From Sinohyriopsis cumingii (taxonomy: Eukaryota > Mollusca > Bivalvia > Unionida > Unionidae), in assembly GCA_028554795.2 (NCBI GenBank), contig CM068835.1:60325219-60389218 (forward strand): 64,000 nt of DNA. Reading direction: 5' to 3'. Each line of letters starts with the position of its first letter. Positions within the stretch are counted from its first letter, which is position 1. Positions 44,723-53,931 of the stretch are shown in pieces. The position numbers were made by a program, and so were the translations under genes. The notes under the pieces are model-generated. The model was given only the letters and a program-made list of their open reading frames with translations, had not been told where the DNA came from and made no database searches.

Positions 44723-47700
44723 CTATCGATCTTGCCTAGGGTTCCTTTTTATATACAGACCAATACCGACGTGACCGTACGGTAAGGTGAAGTGATTGGG
44801 AAGTCGCACTCGCTTCTGGTATACAATTTGATAGACTTTTTCCAAGGGTCGACTGACGATGTGGTGAGTGGGTAAACGTACAATCTTGTTCGGTTGATAG
44901 GTGGTCACTTTAAAGTTTCCATCCTCTCCCGATTGCAAGGCTTCTTTCAATACCCCAAAGTTGACCACTCGACTGGTACGATGATTCAGAGTCAGTCCTT
45001 TCACTTTGCACGTCGTGTGCACTTCTCCTTGTTTGTCCCGGTATTCGTAGCCGCAATTTTTGGGACCACCACTGACGAAACTTAGAATCATGTCGTCGGG
45101 ATGCTCGTCTGTCCAGGCTCCTAAACGGTCTCCTTCGATGTCAGGGTGCTGTTGAATCGGGTGATGGATGTAAATGCAACTGTCCGTGTCAAAGTACAGG
45201 ACGCGTTTTTCTAACAGTTCTAAAGCTTCGTACAATTTTAAGCGAGCATGAGCTGTCACGTAAGCCGCAATGATGACATTTCCAAAAGGGTCGTCTTGTA
45301 CAAAGTCCAGATCTTCTTCGTAATTGACCAAGATCATATCCTCTCGAACGACGTCCACGTGTTTCATGTATTTGGTTTTGTCGTGAATCATCTGGAAGTA
45401 GCGGGAAGGTTCTGTCAAATATTCCGTCTTGGGTAAACACGGTCGTTGTGCCATTTTACCCCACAAGCAATTTAACATCACTTTGGCAAACGATCGCCTG
45501 CCTTCGTTTTTTTTGGTTGTGGTCTAAAGAGATGCCTTCTTGTTCGTAGTATTTCTCTTTGAATTGTATTTGGTCTTCGGGAGTGTGACACCAGGAAGGA
45601 TAGCCGCTGGCTTCTTGTTTCAGTTTCAAAAAGGCATCCACGTAGTCGGCGAAAATGCCTTTCTGAGTAGGGTCACCCTTGTGGTACTGTTGTGTCTTGG
45701 GAAAGTGGCAAATTTCGTACACTTCTAACAGTTGGTATCCCATGTCCAGAGCTTTGAACAATTCCACGCTGACCCAGGTTCCCGTCAAGGCACGTTCTTC
45801 CTGGCTGTGATGGCAAGGTTGGTCCTGGTTGCACGTTTCGGCACAAGTACGGCACAAGGGAAACATCAGTTTGCCCTGACAATGGTGAGGTAAGACGGGA
45901 TGGTATAGGTTCGTGGGAGACAAAACTTTACACTTGATCAAGCCTTCGTATTGTCGAATGTTTTTCAGGTCGATGTGTTCCGTCAACAATTGCGGGTGCC
46001 CTACAGGAAAGCGACAATATTTGCACACGTAGGGATACAGCGAACACACGTCCAAGTATTTGATTTCTTCTCCTTTCTCTTCGTCGGCTTGGTACAGCAA
46101 ACAGGTGGCATTGGTCCTTCCTCCGTACAAACTATCCCCCGGGTTCAGCGGGTCCATGAACTGGTAACTTTCCACGAGGCGTTTAAACTCGGGATCGGTT
46201 TTCAAACTCGTGTTCCCACATTTCCACCACTTGGTATCCTTGCTGTTCTAACTTTAGGCGTCGCTGACAAGTGTCCTGGTACAAGTCTTCCATGGTTCGT
46301 TGCAAAAACTGATTTTTAGTGTCACGGTCAGGGTAGCAGACGGGACATCCGTGAAATAAGCAACCGTTAAACTCGTACACGATCTTGGGGTTTTCTAAGT
46401 CCCAGCCATCGACCGAATACGTTCCGATGGTCTTTTCGCCTCCTCCGTTGCGGGCATGCTGAATCCATTTGTCTTCCTTGTCGCACAAGTAATGTAACCA
46501 ACGTAGGGCTTTGACCGCGTATTGACGCTTGACATAGTGGGTCGTTTGAGGACTGATGACAGCCACGGTGTTTTCAGGCATGAATCGTTGGCGGTACACT
46601 AAGGAACACGCTTTGGCAATGGTGCAAGCTTCTTTCAAAGGATCGACCCCTCCGTGTTCCATGAACAGTTCTCGAAATTTTCCACAGCAACGCCGTAAAA
46701 TGTCCACGTCGGAACGACAATACTTTAACATTTCTTCCTGAAAGTCGAAGGGGTCAGAGGCATGAGCCTGGTACCAAGCGTAGAAAGCTTCTCGTTGTTC
46801 GGTACGCATGTTGTCGGGATCGTAATAGTGAGCCTCAGGCAAATGGGGTAGAACGGCATGTTGATTGGCTTCCGTATTGAAAAAGTGTGGAAAGTACCCT
46901 TTAGCCATTTCTGTCATTCCAAACGTTTTAGGCATTCGACTCAAAGGCATGGCCAAGTAACTCATCGAATCTTTAAACTGCACTTGTCCCACTTGCATGA
47001 AAATGATTTTGGCTCCGTTCAAAATCACTTTAGGACGTTCGGTGCCATGTTCCGTATAGTACCTCAAAAGAAACTGTGCATCGTATCCGGATAAATTGTG
47101 AGCCATCACCGTGGCATGACGATGACAATCTCCGTAACGTTCGATGTCCTCTTGGCTCCACGTCTTGTCGATGGGGTCTAAGACCCATTGGGCAAAATCG
47201 GCTAACGTGTTCGGTCCCCGAAAGATTTTTTCACGTCCTCCAGGAATCTTGCTGCAGTGAGGGCAATGACTGAAGATAGGTTCTTGAATGCACTTCTCGC
47301 ACGCTCGATGAGCCACGCAGAAATTAGGAATGTGAATACCGGTCTCTTGCATGCATTCGAAATCGAAAAAGATGAAATTGCCTTTCTTCTTGTGACCGTC
47401 CTCTTTCTCTGGTGGGGGTTGGTATTTTTGCACGTAACATTCGTGTTCCAAGTCCACGATGTGGTGACAAATGTGACATTTTTTCTTTCCTCGACATACG
47501 TGTGCCTTGGCATTGTTGGTACGTATGCCTTGTCTACACGTAGGGCACAATCTCAGGAGTTGACAAGCACATTTCTTCTGTGAACCTTGTGTTTTCAAAT
47601 GTTGTTGGTAACAGGTAGGGCTGACAAACGTGCGCAGACAAGTCGAACAAGGCACTGGTTCTTCTCTCAGACAGGGTGGAGAGGCCAAACATCCTGGGCA

Positions 47701-48777
47701 TTTCCATCCACAATGCTTGTGTTGCTCTCGATTATTATAACCATAGTCACATTTTTCACAGTAATATCTGTATCCCAGGAATCCGGTGATACTGGTAATG
47801 GTATCGAAATGGTCATCGTGATGATAAACATGAATGTATTTTCCGTCCTTAAAGTCTTGGCCTCGAAACAACAGAGACCCGCGCATTTCTTGAGGGTGCA
47901 CTTTCAAGGTGTAGCGTGGAGCTAGGGCATCTTGCAATTTTTGCATCTCAGAAATGCCACAGGGTGTGTCTTTGGACAGGCCAGCTTGTTGCAACAGGAG
48001 TTCTGCTTCGTTTCGTTGTTTGGCTCGATCGGATCGTTGAATAGTGTTCCAGGTTCTTTTCCATTCTGTCGTGTCGTTCTTGTTGGCATAGGTTCGTCCC
48101 ACCACGATGGCACGGGCTAAACACATCTGGTCATGAGGATTGTGAATTTGGACAAGACTACGCTTAATGCTGCGAAGCTCGTTCACCAATAACATCTTTT
48201 TGCGTCCTGTCCCTTGAGGAAGAGAGACGTGGGCCATTTTCAGTGTGGCTTTACCATCGGTGATGTCAAACTGGTCATTAGATTGTTGTACGTGTTGAAT
48301 CTTGTCCATGATTTTGGAAGGGGTTAGTTCTGCAGGTCTGCTAAACTCGATCCAAACAGGGGATTTCAAACCGTCGTGATCTATGGATAGTGTCAAGCGA
48401 TCGTCTTCTTTGGGTTGACATTGTCGCTTGAGTGCGGTGAGCAATGAATCCCACATCTCGGTGATGAACCCTTCTGCTTTCTCCAATGGTACGTCGGCCT
48501 TGAAATCTTTAAACTTCACCGTGTAGGTGTAAGCCGTGGTTCTAAATTTTCTAGAGGAGCGCTTTTCCGTCTCTCGAATGGAATAGTATTTTTCAGGGTT
48601 GACTAAGGGTGACGAACTTGGTTTAGAGGTTTCAAATTCTGGTTCACTCATGTCTTCTTCAAAATCACTGGCATGAATTTGTGCCAAGATTTCAGCCCTG
48701 GTACGAGGCGATAGATCACGTTTCTGCCTCTTACTTTCTTCTTCTTCTTTCTTCTTGAATGAATGGGATCGTTTCAT
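44723..48777 (-). pseudogene. Protein-primed DNA polymerase B, two frameshifts
   Basis: About 1,350 residues from ATG 48,777. The order is: a basic N-terminal region; a Cys/His-rich zinc region (about 340-450); exonuclease motifs IFFDFE (about 470), MAHNLSGYD (about 560) and YCRSDVDIL (about 686); palm motif A YLDVCSLYP (46,035-46,062); motif B NCLWGK (near 45,465); motif C YFDTDSC (near 45,190). This enzyme replicates linear Polinton and adenovirus-like genomes from a protein primer. The frame changes near 46,195 and in an A8 run near 45,515; each break adds one base. TATAAA at 48,826-48,831. Confidence 0.92.
44744..44755 (-). promoter_or_regulatory. TATA box inside the polymerase 3' codons
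   Basis: TATATAAAAAGG on the minus strand encodes Tyr-Ile-Lys-Arg near the polymerase C-terminus. It would direct the transcript for the small ORF downstream. Confidence 0.6.
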
Positions 48778-48825
48778 CTTGAGTGCAAAACGTCAAATGA
48801 CTCAAGTTTAAACACCATAGACTAA

Positions 48826-48860
48826 TTTATAGTCTTGGCAAACCAGCGTATATAAAAAGG
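48826..48860. promoter_or_regulatory. Compact divergent promoter
   Basis: Minus-strand TATAAA (48,826-48,831) serves the polymerase (ATG 48,777). Plus-strand TATATAAAAAGG (48,849-48,860) serves the CCHC gene (ATG 48,913). Only 17 bp separate the two boxes. Confidence 0.8.
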
Positions 48861-48912
48861 GTGTGTGTCTTGTCCTTTCACTATTCATTTCACTCTCAAG
48901 CCGAGCACAACG

Positions 48913-49383
48913 ATGGAAGAGACTACCCAGATGGAACGTTTCGTCAGAGCTTTGCGAGGGGTCATTAGAAAATTCTCTTCAGACCAGCCGACGGACTACT
49001 CTCCTTCCTTTCGAGATAAAAGTCAAGATACTTGCTATATCTGTCAGAAGAAAGGGCATTGGTCTTCAGAGTGTCCAGACCGTCAAAAAAGAACAAAAAC
49101 AGGGACTAAAAGAAACAAAAGTCAAGATACCTGTTATTATTGTAAAGAAAAAGGACATTGGTCTCCAGATTGCCCAAAAAAGAAACAAGAGGAGTCAGAA
49201 GAAAAGAAGGATTCTTCAGAAGAAGAGAGGGATTCTTCGGAAGAAGAGAGGGATTCTTCAGAGGAAGAAGAGGAAGAAAGAAGACAATTCTATTTAAAAG
49301 AAGCAAAGAAACAGGAGAAGAAAAGAAGAAGGGAAGAAAATGAGGACAAAACGGTGAAGAAATTCAAAAAACAGAGAGAGTAA
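48913..49383 (+). CDS. Double CCHC zinc-knuckle protein, 156 aa
   Basis: Two zinc knuckles CYICQKKGHWSSEC and CYYCKEKGHWSPDC (C-x2-C-x4-H-x4-C, about residues 42-56 and 77-91) are followed by three near-identical DSSEEERDSSEEE blocks and a basic tail. Such knuckles bind single-stranded nucleic acid. The start was set at 48,913, 53 nt beyond the TATA box. It is divergent from the polymerase and one of only two plus-strand genes. A replication-associated ssDNA/RNA-binding role is inferred. Confidence 0.75.
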   Translation: MEETTQMERFVRALRGVIRKFSSDQPTDYSPSFRDKSQDTCYICQKKGHWSSECPDRQKRTKTGTKRNKSQDTCYYCKEKGHWSPDCPKKKQEESEEKKDSSEEERDSSEEERDSSEEEEEERRQFYLKEAKKQEKKRRREENEDKTVKKFKKQRE

Positions 49384-49611
49384 ACAAGGAGAAAGAAGAA
49401 GTCAATGAACTTTTAATTAAAGTGTTCTGTGGTGAATTGTGAATTGGATTGTAAAAAAATGGATAAAAGAATACATGAATGATATAAGGTAAGTGTCTTT
49501 GAGTTTTGATTTTAAAATAAGAAGCTACACTCACGCACTCATACACAGACACGTACTATAAGGGTAAAATGGGTGGGGTTTATTTTTGAGTTATTGACAA
49601 ATTGAAATTGT
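49384..49611. other. Intergenic, convergent gene ends
   Basis: Holds the 3' end of the plus-strand CCHC gene. AATTAAAG near 49,417 is a weak poly(A)-signal candidate. Nothing else is seen. Confidence 0.4.
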
Positions 49612-49634
49612 ATTTCTTTTCGAGAAATGTGGGT

Positions 49635-49650
49635 GGCCCTGAAAAGGGCC
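49635..49650 (-). terminator. Histone-type 3' stem-loop for 49,676 gene
   Basis: Minus-strand GGCCCTTTTCAGGGCC with 5' AAAAA and 3' ACCCA, then CGAAAAGAAA about 14 nt later (49,612-49,622). It starts 25 nt past the stop codon at 49,676. This copy is outside the inverted repeat. Confidence 0.82.
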
Positions 49651-49675
49651 TTTTTATTTTGGTGTAGGGGTGAGT

Positions 49676-50236
49676 TTAACCAATCAACTTTAACTGCCTT
49701 AAGCCTTTGCCACGGCCAAGGCCTACTTCTGATGATTGGGTTGAAATCACTAAGGGTGGTACGACAGGCTTAGTCACAGGGTTGGCGTGTTTAGCTCGGG
49801 AAGGTCGTATTCTCTTCGGTCGTGATAAAGAAGTCTGATACATTTGTTTCAGACTTCTTAACTCCGCTAAAATGTCCAACAGTACCGTAGCCGTTTGATT
49901 TTCACCCTCTTGTTTCTTTGCTGCTACTTCTTCTTGCTGTTGTTGCTGTTGTTTTTTTCTTACCTCTTCTTGTTGCTGTTGCTGTTGCTGTAGGAGAAAA
50001 GCTTGTTCCGCTTCCTTTTGTCGTTGCATAAATTTCTCCAATTCTTCTTTCTGTCTCTGTCTAAAATTCTCCACTTGCGGTAATGAAGAAGGTAACGAAG
50101 GTTCCGGAACAAATTCTTGCGAGGTAAGAAAATCCACAAAATCCCAATGTACCTCTTCTGAAAGTAAGTCCGGGTTCCCTTGGGCAGTCTCCCCTGCTTG
50201 TGCACCCCAATGGATCGTTTTCTGAGTTTCCGTCAT
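49676..50236 (-). CDS. Poly-Q coiled-coil protein, 186 aa
   Basis: Unrecognised. Residues about 55-80 contain a duplicated RQRQKEELEKFMQRQKEAEQ coiled-coil, and two Gln runs flank an EEVRKK/EEVAAKK duplication at about 84-108. The acidic N-terminus and the basic tail (RPKRIRPSRAKHANP...GLGRGKGLRQLK) suggest a nucleic-acid or chromatin contact. It has TATATAG-type promoter DNA at 50,284-50,291 and a histone-type hairpin. Its poly-Q links it loosely to cassette C. Confidence 0.65.
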   Translation of the reverse strand: MTETQKTIHWGAQAGETAQGNPDLLSEEVHWDFVDFLTSQEFVPEPSLPSSLPQVENFRQRQKEELEKFMQRQKEAEQAFLLQQQQQQQEEVRKKQQQQQQEEVAAKKQEGENQTATVLLDILAELRSLKQMYQTSLSRPKRIRPSRAKHANPVTKPVVPPLVISTQSSEVGLGRGKGLRQLKLIG

Positions 50237-50283
50237 GTTGAATCACTGTCGCATAGATTGACTGCACACAAGCGCTAACGAAT

Positions 50284-50411
50284 CTATATAGACCACGTGA
50301 CGTCACAGACTGCTCTCTTCGGATTGGATGCGAGCTGACTGAATTTTGTAACGCGTGTTCGGATTGGTGAATGAATTCAATCCGTTTCAATCCTTCCTGT
50401 ACCTATAAATA
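50284..50411. promoter_or_regulatory. Divergent promoter with CRE, E-box and CCAAT boxes
   Basis: CTATATAG (50,284-50,291) faces the minus gene and TATAAATA (50,404-50,411) the plus gene. Between them are overlapping CACGTG (50,294-50,299) and TGACGTCA (50,298-50,305), and a twice-repeated TTCGGATTGG (CCAAT on the minus strand) at about 50,319 and 50,359. Such sites are also common in cell-cycle promoters. Confidence 0.7.
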
Positions 50412-50455
50412 AGCGCAGTTCACTGCATTGATTCACTTGTTCTCGTCGCTTCAAG

Positions 50456-50689
50456 ATGTGGACCGATGTGCAATCTTCTACGCTTGTGTCTTCCATGATG
50501 TTCCGGACGGACATGCTCATGTATGTCCGATCCAAGTGGACCGTTGTCCACAGGACAAACACCAGCCTGTGGATACGTAGGATCTACGTTGAAAGACAAG
50601 GATGCCTGAAAAGAGTGCTGATTTACGGACCAACAGTGAGACGTAGCCTAAGGACAAGAAGAAGACCAATGCGGTACCATTTATGTTAA
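50456..50689 (+). CDS. Small basic protein, 77 aa
   Basis: MWTDVQSSTLVSSMMFRTDM and an Arg-rich tail (RRSLRTRRRPMRYHLC). No family recognised. Support comes from context: TATAAATA 45 nt upstream and a histone-type hairpin 25 nt downstream, in the right orientation. It is the plus-strand partner of the 49,676 gene. Confidence 0.55.
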   Translation: MWTDVQSSTLVSSMMFRTDMLMYVRSKWTVVHRTNTSLWIRRIYVERQGCLKRVLIYGPTVRRSLRTRRRPMRYHLC

Positions 50690-50704
50690 TGAATACATTA
50701 ACAT

Positions 50705-51030
50705 AAACCCAAAGGCCCTTTTCAGGGCCAGCCATATTTCTCGAAAAGAGATAGCCTTTCCATTGCTTACCCCTTTTTTAAAAAAATTTAAAAAAAAAAT
50801 AATCCCATATTCAATTCCCCTTTGTCCCTAAACAACCCCCAAACTCTATTCCCCATGTTAAATTCCCCTTGTACGTATATCGGCCCACAATTTTTTCCCA
50901 TGTTAATTCCCCTTGTACGTATATTAACCAACGATTTTTCGCCATGTTAAATTTCCATTGTACGTATATTCGCCCAGGGGTCTCCGTAATGCTAATTTCC
51001 ATTGTACGTATAGTGGCCCACTTAACTACT
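50705..51030 (-). repeat. Element 1 right terminal inverted repeat
   Basis: Inverted partner of 34,182-34,510. It ends ...CTTAACTACT at 51,030, followed by the AATGTA duplication. Its inner end provides the hairpin terminator for the plus-strand gene at 50,456. Confidence 0.95.
50714..50729 (+). terminator. Histone-type 3' stem-loop for 50,456 gene
   Basis: Plus-strand CCAAA then GGCCCTTTTCAGGGCC, AGCCA and CGAAAAGAGA about 13 nt later. It is the right-repeat counterpart of the copy at 34,486-34,501 and is again sense to the adjacent gene. Confidence 0.8.
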
Positions 51031-51036
51031 AATGTA

Positions 51037-51710
51037 GAGTGAAATGGAATGATTTAACCCATCAAAAGGAATGATGAATTCAGATTCCAAATGATGTTGT
51101 GTGATATGAAATGATGTAGCATGAAATGAAATGATTGAACCCCAAAAATGAAATAATGAATTCAGATTCCAAATGATGTGGCGTTAAATGAAATGATCTG
51201 GCATTAAATAAAATGATTTAAAGAACAAAACGGAATGATGGTATCTGCTTCCAAATGACGTGCTATTAAATAAAATGATGTAGTCTAAAATAAAATGATT
51301 TAACTCAACAAATGAAATCATGAATTCAGATTCCAAATGATGTGGTATTAAATTAAATGATTTAAAGAACAAAACGAATTGATGAAATCTGCTTCCAAAT
51401 GACTTATTATTAAATGAAATTACGTAGTATGAAATGAAATGATTTAACTCAACAAATGAAATGATGAATTCAGATTCCAAATGATGTGGTATTAAATTAA
51501 ATGATTTAAAGAACAAAACGGATTGATGAAATCAGCTTCCAAATGACGTAGTATTAAATGAAAATTATGTAGTCTAGAATTAAATGATTTAACCCAAAAA
51601 ATGAAATGATGTATTCAGATTCCAAATGATCTGGCATTAGTTGAAATGGTCTGAAGAACAGAATGGAATGATCAGCTCATATTCCAAATAATGTGGTATT
51701 AAATGAAATG
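51037..51710. repeat. Host satellite, right flank of element 1
   Basis: Imperfect repeats of about 115 bp built from 'cagattccaaatgatgtgg.attaaat.aaatgatttaa..aacaaaa.g.a.tgatgaa'. It continues the array at 34,020-34,181 that element 1 interrupted. Confidence 0.8.
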
Positions 51711-52370
51711 TGGGGAATGTAAACGGTCTGATCAAAGTGTAAATCAGCTAGCGTAAATCCAAACAAACACGGAGGGGGCGCTGTTAGCCAGACTTACAAT
51801 CGACGGGCGTACTTACAGAATTCGTCTGAGATTTTAGCAGACGACATTTAACAGCTAAGGTTAGTGTTTCTTCTCATTTGATATAAACAAGAACTATGTT
51901 TTCCAGTCAGGATAAATTGACTATCCACATTAATGAATGTCTGTGTATTTTATTTTAGAATCTGCCTTGTACTGCACGAGTTTTCAATGCTTCATCTCAG
52001 CTAGAACTATCAGCTAAGGAGATTAAATCTTCATCTTATTTGATCAATAGTAAGCACCATGTTTAACGACCTAACGTAGCATACGCACTAAACCAACAAT
52101 TTGTTGCCCGCCACTTTTTATATGAAAGCTTTTTCATTCACACACACACACACACACACACGGGGGGGGGGGGGGGGGAGCTGACCATAACCGGTTATAG
52201 ACATTATTTAGATTGTATCCATTTCAAACGCCTGTGACGAAAGGAATGCTCTGATGGTTCTTCTTTAACATCTATAGCTAGACAGTTCCAAATGATTGGA
52301 CCCAAACTATTTTTATGCACTTCCATTTCGGGCTTAGAAAGAAGAAAGTTATAATTTTGCATATAGCGCT
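51711..52370. other. Spacer between the two elements
   Basis: Non-repetitive host-like DNA with a (CA)n then poly-G run at about 52,139-52,178. No gene is visible. AGCGCT at 52,365-52,370 may be the left target duplication of element 2. Confidence 0.5.
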
Positions 52371-52745
52371 AGTAGTGATGTGGAGCACCCTAGCGACAAT
52401 GGGAATTAGCATTACAGACCCCTCTGGATCACTCTAGCGACAATGGAAATTTAACATATGAAAAATCATGGGTCACTCTAGCGACAAGGGAAATTAACAT
52501 GGGAATAAATCGTGGGTCTGTTTAGTGACAAGGGAAATTAAGATGGGGAAAATTGTTGGGTCACTCTAGCGACAAGGGAAATTGAACATGGGGAATTGAT
52601 TGTGGGACTGTTTAGGGACTAGAGGAAATGGAACAGGGTCGGGACCCTATTTTAAAAAAATAAAACAAAAATATAAAAAGGGGTAGGCAATTGAAAGTCT
52701 ATCTCTTTTCGAGAAATGTGGGTGGCCCTGAAAAGGGCCTTTGGT
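52371..52745 (+). repeat. Element 2 left terminal repeat
   Basis: Sub-repeat cores at 52,391, 52,435, 52,479, 52,523, 52,567 and 52,613. Most read TAGCGACAA where element 1 has TACGTACAA. The inner end again holds the histone-type hairpin. Confidence 0.85.
52724..52739 (-). terminator. Histone-type 3' stem-loop, element 2
   Basis: Minus-strand CCAAA GGCCCTTTTCAGGGCC ACCCA, followed by CGAAAAGAGA at 52,702-52,711. This is the best match to the metazoan histone consensus in the window, 26 nt past the stop of the 52,766 ORF. Confidence 0.83.
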
Positions 52746-52765
52746 TTCATCATCATCTTCTTCTT

Positions 52766-53071
52766 TTATTTCCTCCACTTCTGTAGCCATCTTCTAACTT
52801 TTGCCATTATTCCTGTCTTCTTCTTTATTTCTGATTCAGGCATCCAGTCAGCATGACCTATCGCTCGGAATTTCTCCTGTATTCGTATCCAGTTATTGTT
52901 GAGTTTCTCAAAGCTTTCTTTTCTCTTTCTATTTTCTTCTTCTCTTCTTTCCTTAGTCCACTTTTCTTTGATGTTCTTTACCTCTTCCGTCATCACTTTC
53001 CTCATTACTTCTTCCGTTTTTGTCAGCTGGTCCAACCCCCATTTTACGTATCGCCACTCCGTCCAATTCAA
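52766..53071 (-). pseudogene. Cassette A' protein, probably 5'-damaged
   Basis: The frame encodes a Lys/Glu-rich coiled-coil (VMRKVMTEEVKNIKEKWTKE) and a basic Trp tail (VRRWLQKWRK) like cassette A. No ATG lies at its upstream edge (the frame opens with TTG), and no conserved promoter element precedes it, so the 5' end is probably lost or shifted. Confidence 0.5.
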
Positions 53072-53511
53072 TATCTTTTCTAGGACTCACGGTACTAATT
53101 CCACTCCAATGGTAAACATATGGAAACACTATCATATTCAAAATTCAATAACTTAAAATTTATGGGTGCTGATAATGACACCTATAATTTTTCGTGCACA
53201 TCTAACCTTGGTGCAAGCTTATGTGTGGAGAACACCATATGACCCGCGGCAATTTGTTTACATACATGTGCATGAAACACGTGTTATTGATTCTGCACCA
53301 AATGAATCAGGTGCTACTTTCAGTATTGAGTACTCCTGAGTCAAGCCTGTAAAAATGTTAAAATTGCATCAGTAGAAATTTGTCAATATTTTTTTTACAT
53401 TACATATAGGATAAGCTCTCAAAAGATATTTTTCCTAAAATTTTAATTTTCATTATTAACCAATTATGGACCACCAAACCTGTAAATACTCTATTATTTC
53501 TTCACCCATTT

Positions 53512-53829
53512 CTAGACTGGTTCACAGTTCTTCCGTATAATTAGTACCGTGTGTCCTTCTAAGAAGCACCTGACTTCGATGACATTTTCAAGTGCTTCCT
53601 TTAAACTTCCCACTCTTACATAAGGCGGGTTAATCAATCCTCTCAATCTCTTTTCCTCTTCTTCCATCATTCCTTTTACTATCTCCTTTGCTTCCTTTAG
53701 AGTATTAAAACCGTCAAGACACTTTTCTAACTTGAATTCTTTCTCTATCTTTTCCATGACAAACGTAACATCTACTATCCAATAATAAATACCTATCAAA
53801 TGATTCAGTAACGCTGTTGCTACCACCAT
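53512..53829 (-). CDS. Cassette B' protein, 105 aa
   Basis: A hydrophobic N-terminus (LLNHLIGIYYWIVDVTFVME) suggests a membrane anchor or signal. A charged helical part (ECLDGF-like, then KEAKEIVKGMMEEEEKRLRG) and a C-terminal domain with SLKEALENVIEVRCFLEG follow. ATG 53,829 lies 52 nt past TATAAA and the conserved upstream element. No hairpin could be found downstream. Not similar to cassette B except for general charge pattern. Confidence 0.6.
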   Translation of the reverse strand: MVVATALLNHLIGIYYWIVDVTFVMEKIEKEFKLEKCLDGFNTLKEAKEIVKGMMEEEEKRLRGLINPPYVRVGSLKEALENVIEVRCFLEGHTVLIIRKNCEPV

Positions 53830-53880
53830 TTTCTTTGTCTTTATTCCGTGGAATGGGTTTTAATGGCTAACACTGTTAGC

Positions 53881-53919
53881 TTTATAGTTAAAGCGCGGAC
53901 GTGATGGAAAACATCCCCC
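53881..53919 (-). promoter_or_regulatory. Cassette B' promoter
   Basis: TATAAA (53,881-53,886) and the conserved 27-bp element (53,893-53,919) with the same spacing as the element 1 cassette B promoter. Confidence 0.8.
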
Positions 53920-53931
53920 TAAAACAAAATT

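Larger units (their letters stand above)
34182..51030 (-). mobile_element. Element 1: complete Maverick/Polinton
   Basis: A 16,849-bp element with ~327-bp terminal inverted repeats that start AGTAGTTAAGTGGG. Perfect 6-bp duplications AATGTA lie at 34,176-34,181 and 51,031-51,036. Maverick/Polintons typically have 5'-AG termini and 6-bp duplications. The coding set (double-jelly-roll capsid, penton, packaging ATPase, chromodomain integrase, protein-primed polymerase B) is diagnostic for this virus-like group, also described as adintoviruses. Most genes are on the minus strand. Polymerase, integrase and penton genes are interrupted and the protease gene is deleted, so this copy is defective as sequenced. 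Confidence 0.95.

Noticed and set aside
45456..46210. Programmed ribosomal frameshifting in the polymerase
   Set aside because: Polinton polymerases are normally one frame. Two separate sites are needed, no pseudoknot is apparent, and other genes in the element carry similar single-base breaks.
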